From Coniosporium tulheliwenetii (lineage: Eukaryota; Ascomycota; Dothideomycetes), in the NCBI GenBank assembly GCA_030247845.1, contig JAPDRP010000024.1, positions 434,001 through 498,000 of the forward strand: 64,000 nt of DNA, in the 5' to 3' direction. Numbering within the stretch: position 1 is the stretch's first letter; the number at the start of each line of letters is the position of its first letter. The position numbers were made by a program, and so were the translations under genes. Below the pieces are notes generated by a model. That model searched no databases. It had not been told where the DNA came from and saw nothing but the letters and a program-made list of their open reading frames with translations. Of the stretch, positions 45,103 to 57,470 are shown piece after piece.

Positions 45103-45967
45103 GATATGCGGAGGATGATGAATGGCAGTGACTTGGATAGTAAGGGTGAAAGAGAGACAGAGAAGCTAAGAACGTGAGGTGGAAGAAACAGCTGTCCTAC
45201 TGATATGCAACTACGGTTGGTTGCACCGAAAGCTGCCCACTATCCCCACCGTGGGGAGTGCGAAGAGGGTCAGACAAGGAATTTACTGCCGGGTAGATCA
45301 GATGCAGTAAGGGAACTGATGCATGGAAGCTCATGATGGCGTGTGGCGCCGCTGGAAAGACCCCCTCATGCAGCTAGCACGTTTTAAGTGTGGAGCTGTC
45401 CTTGGTCCCATATGGTGTGAGGTTTGGTTGGAGGCAGGTTGGTTGGAGGCAGATTCTCCGAAGCCCGTTTCCTTGAAAGGCAGTTGACTCACGTCCGTAG
45501 AACGACGCAGGATGAGCAACTGCGCAATCCTCGGAACATGTTTGCCGGCAAGCCATTAAATGCTCGTTCAGCGGAGCGCAACGGATGCTCTTTGGTGCGA
45601 ACGCAATGAAGCACGCCGTGTGGTTGGCGATGGATCCTGGTGGGTTTGAAGAGCCGACACAGAATTGCCGGTTTGGATCAAAAGGGAAACTGACGGTCGG
45701 TGCCGGAGTCTAAGAGCACGTGATCACCACCTTAGATTATATGACGTTCCGAAGCCTCACCTAAGATACAGTTTTAATCGAAGTGTTCTGCGCAATTGTC
45801 AGTTCTATTAGCGACAAATATCGGCACAGTACGCTTCTCGCGCATGTCTAAAGTAAGGCCTGTTCCCCTTCTGAGATTCTAGGTAATCGCTCTTGAAGTT
45901 TCCGTACATGTAGTGCCCCCAGACAGCTCGTCCAAATATACCATAGAATGTAAACCAGACTTCCACG
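45103..45967. other. Intergenic with a small 15-nt tandem duplication
   Basis: 865 bp. A 15-nt unit beginning TTGGTTGGAGGCAG is duplicated head-to-tail at 45424-45452. A CACGTG lies at about 45717. Downstream of the Pho89 stop a minus-strand frame (45808-45967) stays open in another phase but is not needed for the protein. Confidence 0.45.
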
Positions 45968-47811
45968 CTAGAAATGCGGCGTGTTGAGTGCCATTGCCGT
46001 GAGAAGCCCCGAGAGCAATCCAGCCACCGGCAACGTGAGCATCCACCCGCCGAAAATCCAAGCCAGTTGCCTCCAGTTGACGGCACCGAAATCGTAGTTC
46101 ATGAGAGCCACGCCCATCGTTGCACCGACTAGTGTCTGCGTAGTGCTGATGGGCAGGCCCAGCCTCGATGCTACTAAAACAGTGATGGCAGCGCCCAGCT
46201 CGATGCTGAACCCACGCGTAGGGCTCATCTGCGTGATCCTATTACCCATCGCGCGGATGATATGGTAGCCGAAGAACCAAAAGCCAGCACCTAACAACAC
46301 GCCAGCGACGAATTCGGGGACGTTAGTTGAAGGCCTGAAGGCGTATATATCTAGAGCAGTACTTACTGAGGATCCAGACGGGCGTGTCTGCCTCTGGCAC
46401 TACGGTGCCAGTCTGATAGGTGTTGTATGCTGCAACCCATGGACCGACTGCGTTGGCGACGTCGTTCGAACCGTGAGCGATGGACATCATCATCGCGGAG
46501 GCGACTTGAGCGTATGTCCAAAGATGCTCGACGCGGTTGTCATATACCTTTGCCAAAGCATGCGTTTTGGCCAGAGCCTCCGAGTGGTGGTTGACACAGT
46601 CCCGGGTCACGCCCTGAAGCAGAATGTACTTGACGATGGACCAGATACGAGCCGGGTTGTACAATGGCAGGTGCTTCGTAGGCGCCAGGAAGCGCTCCTC
46701 TGGCTCAGGAGGAATGGTGATGATCTTCACCGAGGCTGGAGCAGGGCCGCCCTTCTCCATCACCGAAGGGTCTTCACCGGGCTTTCCAAGAGAGGTTCCG
46801 TTGGCTTCGATGATAGGGCTGTCTGTGGGTAAAGAGCCATCGGATTTGGTTTGACGGGCAATATGCGATTTGGCGTAGTAGTCCTTTACGATCTCGCCAT
46901 CCTTGGCTGGCCAATAGAGAGGAGGGTCTTCGCGCCACAACAAAGGACCAAGGGGAATATGTCGAGCCCTGATACGAGAGTCTTCCTTCACCAAACGGCG
47001 GTGGAAATACGGAAGGAAGAAGACATATGCGATGATGAGCGCCCCGGCGAAGACACCAAGAATGATACCTACAGCCTTCCCAGCTCCGAACTCCTCGAGC
47101 GAGTCCGAAGTAGGTGCCTCGATAACGATAAAGAGCGCCAGAGTACTTGCGGTGAAGGCAAGGTAGAGCGGTATCAGGCGCAACGCCCATTTGAAAGAGT
47201 CCTTGCGCTCAAGGACGCCGTACTTGAGGGTCGCAAAGAGAATTGCGGAAAAACCAGCGGCAATCATAGGAGCAATGCCCCAGGAGGCAGCGATTTGCGA
47301 GACACTGCCGCTGGCCCAGCCCCACTTGACATTTGCCTGAGCAGCAATTCCCGCGCCGACTAAAGCACCAACCACCGTTTGCGTCGTCGAGACGGGGAAG
47401 CCGTACTTAGTGGCAACCATCAACCACGTCGCGGACCCTGTTTCTGCGCAGGCCATTATACTTCGAGCCCCATGTGTCAGCTTACTTCTCGGACAGGACT
47501 ATCCCACACCGCAGCCTTCGCCCGAGCGGGCGGTACACGTACAGGATCAGGGTTGCCGGCGCTTCGACGAAGCGGTCCAGGTTGATTATACCATTCTTGA
47601 TTGTGCCTGTCACTCGAGCCCCCAAAGCCACAGCCCCTACGAACTCAGTAATCGCGGATAAAAATCCAACCTGAGGCATGGTGAGAGTCCTCGCAGCTAC
47701 TGACGTGGCATAGCTGTTGGCGACGTCGTTGGCTCCGTTGCCGAATGCACTAAAGCAGAAAGCGATGGATATCAAAGCAATGATCCAGCCGTACTGGGTA
47801 AGAACCGCCAT
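45968..47811 (-). CDS. PHO89: Sodium/phosphate symporter Pho89 (PiT family)
   Basis: Plasma-membrane high-affinity Na+/Pi cotransporter. Start ATG 47811 (MAVLTQYGWIIALIS). Exons 47543-47811, 46367-47460, 45968-46290, about 561 residues, close to the family norm, with intact phases. Both inverted-repeat PiT signatures are present: FGNGANDVANSYATSV in the first half and AHGSNDVANAVGPWVAAY in the second. The two GFPVSTTQTVVGA / GLPISTTQTLVGA helices are also there. A long cytosolic loop lies between the halves (about residues 250-350, with KDYYAKSHIARQTKSDG). For the third exon I chose the acceptor before AGFWFFGYHIIRAMGNRI, with a CAACTAACG branch. Expected to respond to phosphate starvation in fungi, but I see no CACGTG in its upstream region. 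Confidence 0.93.
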
Positions 47812-48116
47812 GGCGTAAAGATTGCAGGCGAGTCTGAGGTTCCTGATGCTTGGGTATGCGAGATTCCGCTTCCTATTCTGCCGTGGAGCTCTTGAACTAA
47901 TATATCAGCGCCCAAATCCTCCGCGCCACCTGCTCTTTCTTCTACAAACGCAACACCAGGCTTTCAGAAGAGTTTTACGTCCACAATACGCACTTTCCCA
48001 GGCCAATCAGACGACTGGACTGAGGAACGTGCTTGAACGAAGGGGAATGTGAGGTTTCACCAAGGGAACTACCTCCTGCCAAGTTCCGGATCATCGCCAA
48101 GGGTACTTGGCAGCCG

Positions 48117-48146
48117 TTTCTCCGACAGCCCTTTCTCCGACAGCCC
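48117..48146. repeat. Tandem duplication, 2 x 15 nt
   Basis: The unit TTTCTCCGACAGCCC occurs twice head-to-tail without mismatch. It lies in intergenic sequence about 300 bp upstream of the Pho89 start codon. Probably a slippage product; no function is claimed. Confidence 0.85.
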
Positions 48147-49413
48147 TGCTTCCGCGGAGAAAAGTACGGCCGTTGGGGGCGGAGTGTTGCTCTCGGCGGA
48201 ACCTGTAAATGAACGGCGATCTTAAAGTCGATTGGCTGCGGTCCCCTTTGTATGTCAGGAGAACCTCCCGGAGTCTGCCGATTTAGCAGCTGGGTAAGCC
48301 GCGAGTTTGTTTGTCCACAAGCGAGCCTACTATCTGATTCAATCCAAGTCTGAAGCTTTGTAGCATGCCGTCTCAGATTGCTAAGATCTTGGAACTGCGC
48401 TGTTGTGACATTGGTGGCGTAGTCGCTCCCTGAAAATATTGTATTCCTCCGAGGAGTAGAAATTCTGCGAAAGAGAGCCAAGTCCAAACCATGTAATGTC
48501 TGTAAAGCGGGAATAGAGGTCCCTCAAATATGTTCATGGAGCAACAGCCGAGTAAATGTGAAGAACAGTCAACCGGAGAGCCGCCGGTAAGCCGGCTTGA
48601 AGAATACCAATACCAGGTGCACATGGTGTTTCCACGCCACTGTTCTGTCTTGGGCGTAAGAACGTTCTTTTCCTTGCCATAAGAACCCAAGGATCGTACC
48701 AAGGCGCCCAGGCTCATCTTCCCCGGCAACGCGTATGTCAAGCGGAAAAGCGAATGAAACATCCATATTTAGTGCAAGGCTTGCCTTCTTAAAAGGGTGA
48801 TGAAAGCGGCGCTTCCAATTGAAAGTTCAGAGAAGCCCACGGGCAAAACCATCTGTATGCCTTCCACGCTTCACACGGCATGCTTCCGGACAGGCAGTCA
48901 TTGATGGCTGATCCGCCTACAGCCCTAATTGCCGAAACCCACCGCTTCCCTGACGCTTGGGAATGTGTATGTGAAAAATGTGTGAGATATGACTAAAACG
49001 CGAACAATGCCCCATGTGAGGATTGTCTAAGGATTCATGTTCGCGAGGTTGCTGGTTCAAAATAGGCTCGCAGAAACGCATTTCGGCGCGATTGACCACC
49101 AGGGTAACAAGGCTCGCCATAGCTAACGATCACTACTCTTCCACAATTGCGTCGATCGTCGACTGAAAGCTTCGTTGGGTACAGTAGAGCAGCTGAGTCA
49201 AAGACATAACGCTCATGACCACATGAACGTGTCGCAAGCATGAGAGGCGCTTGAGCGGTCAGATGTAAGAATGAGGCCAGACATGATCGTTTTCGTGAAT
49301 CTTGAGAATTTTGAAGTCCGGCAATTTCTGTTACTTGGGTGCTGGTGGGGGAAGAACTCACAAGCAGCGTCGATTGAATGTTGAGGGCGTCACGTGCCAT
49401 TCTGGATATCTTG

Positions 49414-49462
49414 GAAAAGCCGCTAACCACATGACGGGTCCGTACAACATCACCTCAACTCC
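49414..49462. repeat. Diverged 49-nt repeat, copy 1
   Basis: Aligns without gaps to 53518-53566: 39 of 49 positions identical, ending in an exact 18-nt match (CAACATCACCTCAACTCC). Eight of the ten differences are transitions. Both copies contain a TGAC preceded by CCAC[A/G]; copy 2 forms a CACGTGAC E-box. Confidence 0.6.
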
Positions 49463-49696
49463 TAGTCCCCTGTATTTAAGCAACCGGAGGTGGCACGGGG
49501 CTGTAGAGTAGGCTCGGAGCGAACCCGAGTGGGCGATTGATTTACTGGTTTAACGACATAAAGCGACAGTATTAAGCCAATCTTACTCCATAGTCCTTCA
49601 CCGTTCCACACACGGTCATGTTAGTTACATGAAGATGCTCTCCTATAGCTTAGCTTAACCCTCGCTAGTACTTTTTACTAGTAGCTATCCCTCGTC

Positions 49697-52575
49697 CTAT
49701 ATCATCAATGTTGTTGTCAATCGTATGTCCCTTGAGCTGGCCCCCACCCATACATTGTAATTCCCCCTCTGCAACTCCCACTGTTGAGTAACCGTATTCC
49801 AAATACTTAAGTCCCGTCTCCTGATCTCAAATACGGCCTCCTTGCTTCTCCCCGCACCCAAAGGTCCCACCCTCGCGAAGCCCCTCAGCTGTCTAGACGG
49901 CGAGTTGGGGATACCGAGGTACAATTGCGCAACCTCCGCGCCCTCAAGACCGCCGGAATTAGTGATGGTCACACGGGCAGTGTAGAGCACGTCCCAGAGA
50001 TCAGGGTGGCCGCCTTGAACGATCTCAAGGTCTGGCGACGGATATGGTGAGGTGTCTGCGCCGTCCACAGCCTCAAGACTAAGGTTTGCGTAGGTGAATG
50101 TGGTGTACGAAAGGCCGTATCCGAACTCGAAGCGCGGTGTGATGTTCCTCGCATCGAAGGAACGGTAGTCAATGTATAGACCCTCCGAAAAGTTGCTCTG
50201 CGGGAAGGCAGAAAAGTCGATGGTAGAATTCAGCACGATATAGTCGGATTCGTTACGAGCAACGGTGTAAGGTAGACGACCGCTAGGGTTAACAGCACCG
50301 TAGAGAACGTCGACAAGCGAGTGGCCGGATTCTTGACCTGGAAGGCCAGCGAAGACGACAGCTGTGACGTTCGGATGGTCGATCCATGCATCTACAACGC
50401 GGATGCCAGCGGAGTGCACAACGACAATAGTGTTGCTGCAGTTCGTTGCAATGTTTTGAACTAGTCTGTCACTCCACGGGTCCATAAGCGTCGTGCGGTC
50501 AAACGATTCGGATCCATAGGCGTTGATGAAGACAAGGCAGGCGTCAGCGTTGGCATAGATGGTAGGATTTTGGCCGAAAAAGTCCCAGCGTAAGATGCCA
50601 CCGTCGGCGATAATGCGGTCCTGGAGCGCTTTGAAAGGCGAGATAACATACGGGGGTGTACTGCTGCCGGAACCGCCGGCGGTGATAAGGGTGCCATTTA
50701 GAGTTTGCCAGCCGAAGTTAACTTCGTAGCCTATAACCTGTCAGCTTGCGAAGATGGTTGGGGATGCGAAAAGGAAAGGGATTTGCCAGAGTGATTTTGA
50801 GGCTGGTGGTGAAGGTAGTTTAGGAAGTCGGTGGAACGATGGAGAAGTTATTGAGATCTTCATGATGATTGAAACGATTGATGATGATGGACTTGAGCGC
50901 CGAGTATAGCTTCCAAGATCGCCAAGAGAGGAGTGGTGGAGAGGCTTTGTAGTGTTTCAAAGAAGTGAACTTACCTCCTCCGAAGCGGGCTGGGTTGTCC
51001 CACGGGTTGGCCTTAACCTCCGCATCGTAGCCGTAGATGTTGAGAAATCGCGGCTTGAGTAATGGTAGTGTGTTGTTCACGTTCTTGACAAGTACATGAC
51101 CCGCAGCGCCAATCTCGCGGATAAGTGAGGCATGCTGGTTGCGGACGTCGATGATCGGATGGATAACGTTGTAGGCGAAGACGCCATTCTCCGGGAAGTC
51201 CTCACCCTGCCCGGTGAAGAAGTGGGCAGCGAGAACGCGTGTGACCATGTCGTCTAAACGTTCAACTGCCACGGACCCGTTATTAACGGCACTGGTCAGG
51301 TTTTGGCCCCAATAGCCTCCATCAGGCATCACGACATCCAAGCCAGCATTTGCGCTTGCAACACCAGCATGCTGTGCTGCCCAATCGCTGACGACGAAGC
51401 CTTCGAAGCCTAGCTCGGTCTTGAGAATGCCGTTCATGAGCTTAGAGTTCTGACAGCCGTAAGAGTGATTGGTGCGCTGATACGAGCACATTACGCAGCC
51501 AGCGCCTGCCTTCAGAGAGTCGTAGAAAGGCCAGGCATACAGCTCATGAATCGTGCGATCGTCCGCATTGGAAGACATTGCTTCACCAGCAGAGCTTGGG
51601 AATCGTCGCCATTCCTGTTCTTGCAAAAGCCAGTGCTGCAGATATGAGCTTCATTGCACTGTCGGACTGTCCTTGACCGGAGAATATCAACACGTACCTT
51701 GGGCGTAGCAATCACACCAGCGTCCTGGATCCCCTTTGTGATGAGTCCACCACCTATACCCCCAAGATACGGATCTGGTCCCAACCCTTCCCAATTTCTC
51801 CCTCCCCTCGCCACTCTGCCCAAAGGCCCTATAAAGGGCCCTAGCGCAACATGAATTCCCTTCCCGCGATACTCGTCGCCTAGCGCTTTTCCATACCGAT
51901 ACATCAGATCACTATCAAATGTGGCACCGAGATGGATGCCAGCTGGGAACGCAGATACAAACTCCTGCCCTCGAACGCCGTCTGGGGCGTCAGCGAAGCA
52001 AAGCTCAGGGACGCCGAGCCGCGGGACCGCGCCTGAGTTGCCGACACATTTGCCCACATGGCCGCGTGTAACATTTGATTTCTCTTCTAGTGTCATTTGG
52101 GAGACAAGGGAGCGAGCGCGGGCGTAGGCGGCGGCCCAGGCGGCGGAGGTGGTGCCATTGCCCTGGGCTGGGATAAGTCAGTTTGTGTTGGGAACTTGTA
52201 ATCGCAGACGAACAGCCCACCGGCTGGGTACACCAATCCACCGGTGCGGCGAGCACCACCACCGCCTCCTCCCACCTTCGTCTCGCCGCTCTACAATTCG
52301 TTGCCGCCGTGGTGGCAACAACAAATCGTCGCCAAGTTCATGGCGCAACTTCCGCCGCTGCAGCTCCAGGAGCTGAGCGACAGCGAGAACACAAAAGACA
52401 ATCCGCGTTTGAGGGTGTAGGTTATCATTGTGGACTCACGTGTTGGATACACAGGCGGACTGAGACCATAAAACGGGACTGCCGACTTGTTCGTTCGATG
52501 ATCCGTATAATGCTGCGCGGCAGCCCTGAGCAATACAGAAGCAAAAGCCAGCAAAGAAAAACTTGTAGCCTTCAT
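49697..52575 (-). CDS. Secreted GH3 beta-glucosidase-type glycoside hydrolase
   Basis: Retaining glycoside hydrolase family 3, acting outside the cell on beta-glucosides or xylosides. Start ATG 52575 with signal peptide MKATSFSLLAFASVLLRAAA. Exons 52440-52575, 51698-52167, 50975-51635, 49697-50730; 766 residues with intact phases. Visible blocks: VPRLGVPELCFADAPDGVRG, VALGPFIGPLGRVARGGRNW with GLGPDPYLGG, the nucleophile Asp in GFEGFVVSDWAAQHAG, then the GH3 C-terminal domain (VVFAGLPGQESGHSLVDVLY, GRLPYTV) and fibronectin-type III end (RQLRGFARVGPLGAG). Several N-x-S/T sites fit secretion. Introns 1 (272 nt) and 3 (244 nt) are unusually long here. In place of KHFIGNEQE it has HWLLQEQEWRR, so the usual K-H pair after ATPK is altered. 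Confidence 0.9.
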
Positions 52576-54792
52576 TTTGTTGTCTCGCGAACTCAACGGC
52601 TACCGCTGTCTCTGGCAGGGCCACATGCTCCCTTTATCTCTTTGCTCAATGACTATGGTATCCACCGGCTTATGACCGAAACGAGACAATGTGAGGAGTA
52701 AACACATAAACATCTCTGCAGAAGCGGCCGACATCGCATCCGATTCGACAGGTCCATAAGGTGGTATCCTGGCAAAACGCGGGGAGTACATGGGCATGCT
52801 GCTCATCCTGCGCATGACAACGGAGCACCCGGCGTTGGTCCGCATACGGGGAAAGTACAGCGATGCGGAGAGGTTCAGGATACCGTCTTCCCGCCGCTGG
52901 ACTGGACGATCGACACGAAGCAGGTCCAGGATATCGCTGTTTGGGGCTGGAAGGTGCAGAGGTAGTTGTAGAGTATCACGCCAGCGCGTTTTGGAGCCGA
53001 GACGTTTGCCGACAGATTTACCTTCTCTAGCACACCAAGGGTCAGTCAAAAAAGGCGTTGCCGCGTAGAAAGCTCGTCATGGACATCACGTTGGATGATC
53101 TAAACGAGCAATTCTAAGCTTGAAACCCTCCCACATGGTCGATGCGCGAGTGCTCTACACTGCTAAGTAACTTACAGTCTCTATCGCACAGAACCGATCT
53201 GGTTCTTCCATCCTCGGCAGGATTTCGAGTCCAGCTCAGTCGTGACATGGCCTTGAGAACGGTAGCGGCTACAATGCGGCAACGGCCTTTCTAGATGGCC
53301 CTTGCCCGTAAGCGCTCCGTCTTTACTTGCATGTTTCTGGTCTCAGTCAGGTGATGACACCACAGACGCAGCACCACTCGCCAGCGAGGCAAGCACCGGT
53401 CTTCGTCTTCCGCCCGTCACAGTCACCCTGCAGACCTGCGTCCATGAGTGTGCTGGCGGCGAGAAGGCCGCAGGGCTTGGTCCACGAAGTGCAAGTTGTC
53501 ACGTGGGCTGGAAAAGCGAAAAGCTGCCGACCACGTGACACATACGCGCAACATCACCTCAACTCCAGACCGCCCAAGAGGCAGCTGCGTTGGTATACCT
53601 TAGCATGCTTTCCGCCTTGTCAGCCGCGATACGTCAACGTGCTTCGCCATCGCCGCAAGCCATGGATAGCATTCTGGGAGTACTCTGATATCGAAGAACG
53701 TCCTGTCGGCCATGCGCACACTTTCTGGAGTATCGCGCCCTTGCCGCCACAGCTCACGAACCTGGAACTCTTCATCTTCTGCATTGCCCGGCTAGCTACA
53801 TGACAACGGCGTTCGAACCACTTTCCATCTGAGCTCAGAAGTAATTCCGTATGAGGAGACATAATTGCTGATGCATGGCTAAAGCCACGCCATCCACACT
53901 CGACGGTCCGCCCGGCGATTACTGATGGGCAGAAACGCCGTCGTCAAGGCCGGACACAATCCATCCTCAAGGTTCTCTTGTCGCCAGCCAATTCGATCTT
54001 CTTACCAGATCGCATGGTACTGTTCCATTCTCTTGCGGGATGTCGAGTGCCCATGGAACACGGTCCATATCGACCGCTAGCTGAACGCGTTGAGGCTAGT
54101 AATTGCCTCTAGGAGGCGGCAGATGGTCCGAGGCTCGGAGAGTCGACACTGGCTTGGGCCACAATCTGGGATGCATGATCATGTCCCATATGTGTCTATC
54201 CTTCATCTGCTTTTGCCGATTGTGCTCGAAGGTATCGATGGTTTCGGTGCTCGGGCTGGGCTTTGTTAGTGGGAATGGCCAATGCGATGCCAGAAAACCC
54301 TCCGTGACTTCCATAGAAGTGTCTGTTTAGGTCCATGGTTGATTCCGCGTGGCAAACAAAGCTCGGCAGAGATAAGGGGCGTGGTTCTGAGGTTGCAGAC
54401 TGAACACTTGATGCGTAAAAGGTAAAGTGCACTTAAAGATACGGTATTGCTCATCTCTCGGAGTGGTTTTGATAACTCAAAGTGCTTGCCCTTCACTCAT
54501 GACCTGTACGTCATTGGTGCCTGTTAATTGTGCTGACCTGCACAAGCTGGTCACGTGTTTGAATTCACTGAGTCGTGTCTGTTACGGAGATCTTCGTATC
54601 GAACCATTTTCTGTTGAAACCATTGCAAGAGCAAGTGAATCTAATCTGCGCTGTCGCAGGGTTTATAGCCCGGAAGCTCTGAGCAAGAGCGCAACCGCAC
54701 CTGCCAACAGCACCACACTACAACAATCGGCGCCGGAAATCCAGTCATCGCGAACACCCAGGAAGATTTTCGGAAACCAAGCATTACGTAGC
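52576..54792. other. Gene-poor region upstream of the GH3 gene
   Basis: About 2.2 kb without a supported gene. Holds the GH3 promoter next to 52575, the second copy of the diverged 49-nt repeat, two CACGTG motifs at about 53500 and 53532, and likely promoter sequence for the E3 ligase. Frames such as 53327-53803 (+) show no family motif. Confidence 0.45.
53518..53566. repeat. Diverged 49-nt repeat, copy 2
   Basis: Partner of 49414-49462; see that entry. This copy includes CCACGTGACA and lies about 1 kb from the GH3 start codon. Confidence 0.6.
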
Positions 54793-55694
54793 ATGGCCAG
54801 GAGCAAGGGCAACCGAACGCAGCAAGATCCGGCCGTCGCCGACGAGGTACAGGCCGCGGAGCCAGTTAGAAAGGTGAGACCATCGCGCAAACTCCTACCG
54901 AGCTTCTGCGAGTTTGGGAGCACGGTTGCTCCGATGAAGAAAGCCGGACTAACGACAGCCAGAAACCACGCGCAGCAAAGATTGTCGAGTATCTCTGTAG
55001 CATCTGCGCCCATAAGAAACCCTCCGACAGCTTCCCCAACGCTGAATCCACCAACATCCCACCCTCTTGCCGAGGCTGCCTAGGTGTAGAGAGCTATCGT
55101 ATCTGCTACGCATGTGTCTCGAACTGGACGTCCGAAACTGCGGCCAAGTACGCCGGCAGATCACCCGAAGATATCGCCTGCCTCGCATGCGGCGATACAT
55201 GGCCATATGAGTACGTCAAGATGCACCTGAGCGGAAATGATATAGATCGGTACGAGGCAAGGCTTCTGCGGTACGCGCTGCAAGACGACCTCAATCTCCG
55301 CTGGTGTCCGGCTGGCGATTGCGGAGCGGGCTACATCCACGAGCGAAACACTGACCGATGCCGGAAGATCACTTGCGGCAACTGTGGCGTAGCGAGCTGC
55401 TACCATTGCGAGATAGTCTGGGAGGCTAGACATGACTGCAAGCAACACCGCGACCGCGAGATGTCGCCGGAAACATTGAAGTCGCTTCAGGACCAGAAGG
55501 CCAGGCAGTGCCCGCATTGCAAGATCGCCGTAATCAAGATAGATGGCTGCAGCGATATGTATTGTAAGTCCCTGCGTGACCACCGGATATGAAAGAAGGC
55601 CGCTGACCTGAACGACCTAGGCGAGAGCTGCGGAGAGACCTTTGACTGGGGCAGGGCCAAACTCGTTGGAGGGGGTGACGAGTCGGACACATGA
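54793..55694 (+). CDS. RBR-type (RING-IBR-RING) E3 ubiquitin ligase
   Basis: Start ATG 54793 (MARSKGNRTQQDPAVADE). Exons 54793-54873, 54963-55563, 55621-55694, about 251 residues, frame intact. I chose the acceptor at 54962 because it restores KPRAAKIVEYLCSIC; the earlier AG does not. RING1: LCSICAHKKPSD...CRGC...CYACVSNW and IACLACGDTWP. IBR: LRWCPAGDCGAGYIH, ITCGNCGVASCYHCEIVW and the HDCKQH end. RING2: QCPHCKIAVIKIDGCSDMYC split by the last intron, continuing CESCGETFDW. The Cys of DGCSDMYC is where RBR enzymes carry the ubiquitin thioester. Small single-RBR proteins of this kind are expanded in filamentous ascomycetes; the substrate is unknown. Confidence 0.88.
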
Positions 55695-57470
55695 GCATCG
55701 AACGCTTCAGACTTCGCCAGACACGAGTGGACGATGTTGATGTTTCAGTTTTTGCAAGGCGTTCGGGAGCTTCTAGGCGAGGTAGTTGAAATGGAATCTC
55801 CGTTTCATGCACGAAGATAGACAAAGTCTCGGATATGCAGTAAGGGATCAATCACATTCATGACTTGCATCAGAACTCTAAAGTGCCTGACCCACTCACC
55901 GCCGCATCGAGCGCCGCTCACCTTCCTCTCGCAATAGGCATTCTCAACGCCTTGTCGGAACCAAGCCCGCTGTCCCCTATCCCGAAACGGTTACGATTCG
56001 CGCGGGCCGATGGCCCTCCCAAGCGCGTCGGGATCCGACAGCATGCGGCAAGTCCCACGATCGTGGCAACGGTGACACACTCGGAGAATTTCTACTGCAC
56101 GTACCCGCCGTGCAGATGCGTGGGGCCGTTGTGCTCAGATACGCACAGTACCCGGATGACGTGCAGAAGATAGCTTGCAATCGGTGGGAAGAGTGGGACT
56201 ATGCGGCTAGACGTTGGTTGAAGTGGGCTGGGTGGCGCTCGTGCTGAGGAGGGAAGGGGTGAGTTGGGGACTGGGGCGGAGGTAGGGCGTGGATATCAAA
56301 GTGGATTGCTGAATACCTGTTTTATGGATTGATCTATAAATCTGTAGGAGGATAGCGCTTGCGATTGCGATGGGCGAGTATGGAGCGGAGGTGTGATACG
56401 TGGTGTTCGGCACACTTTAAAGGAAGCTGCGAAAAGTGTACCGGGAGCGGGAAGGAAGGGACGGAAAGCCGACTAAGTGATCCTAGAGACCAAGGTCAAC
56501 TTCGGCTCTGTTTTCATTGCTGGGATGATGTTGGGGAAGGCGGTCCATAGTAGCTGTTGGCGGATGCTCAGCGGTAACGTGAAATCACTGGACGTAGACC
56601 AAACACGAACGGTTTCAGCGGGTAGAATGTGCGAACATAGGAACATCGTAAGCGGATTTCGCACACATCGTTGCAGAAGGTCTTCCATCTGCAGAGAGAA
56701 TTGATTACGTAGCATTGGTTGCTTGTGCGCGCCGACCGTGTCTAACATGTAGTGTAAATACATTGGGAGATGGGAACACTGCCAGCCGTACATGCTGTAG
56801 GTAGACAAAAGAGTAACGAAGCATAAGGTAAACCACCAAAACTAGACGATGTTGCCCCGGGTGCAGAGTAGGCCGTACAGCATGCTGAGGCGAGGGTACT
56901 GTTAGAAAGAACGAAGTAAAAAAGCACCGACGAGAGAAAGTGAAAGACGGTGTGCAGCCGGAACGACGTTATAGCCAGCCTCCAAAGACAGACAGGGATA
57001 CGCTTGCAAGAAGAAATCCAATCGGAATGGTTTCTGTACGCCAATCGCCTGTCCCGAAACCGGTCTAGTCCTTTAACTTTTTCTGAACGGAAAGAACGTC
57101 GCATCAGACGTCGAGCCAAGACGCCGTATGGAAGAGACCCAGAGGAAGGGAGGGTGCGGATGGACCAGGGACGCCATGACACCTTGCTGCAAAGAAATCG
57201 ACGACAGTGAGAGAAAGGTGGTAATGTTGAAAGACGAGATCTTGGGGATCCCAGCGACCGGCACTGCGGGTGAGACTTGTCGATGATCGGCAACGTAGAT
57301 CCTTGTCGCCGCGTGGTTGACAAGCGATCGCGCTAAGGATGAGGCCTGCATGCAGATGGTCGAGCGGACGACAACTTGGAATCCTTGCAACATTAGACGA
57401 TCGGTTCTCCACGATGATGTATTGACGAGTAAGTCGACGGAATAGGAAGCGCAGCTTACAGATGGCAGGT
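55695..57470. other. Gene-poor region
   Basis: About 1.8 kb. A plus-strand frame at 55865-56173 and a long minus-strand frame at 56742-57323 are open but show no conserved motif. No supported gene. Confidence 0.4.

Larger units (their letters stand above)
47812..49696. other. Gene-poor region upstream of Pho89 and downstream of the GH3 gene
   Basis: About 1.9 kb without a supported gene. It contains the Pho89 promoter, a 2 x 15-nt duplication (48117-48146), and one copy of a 49-nt diverged repeat (49414-49462). Short open frames look random. Confidence 0.45.

Noticed and set aside
45808..45967. C-terminal extension of Pho89
   Set aside because: The symporter frame stops at 45968 at a sensible length; the following frame is in another phase and is not homologous to Pho89 tails.
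56742..57323. 193-codon minus-strand frame with hydrophobic C-terminal part
   Set aside because: No signal of selection: no motif, no promoter or intron evidence; reads like random Ser/Arg-rich sequence.
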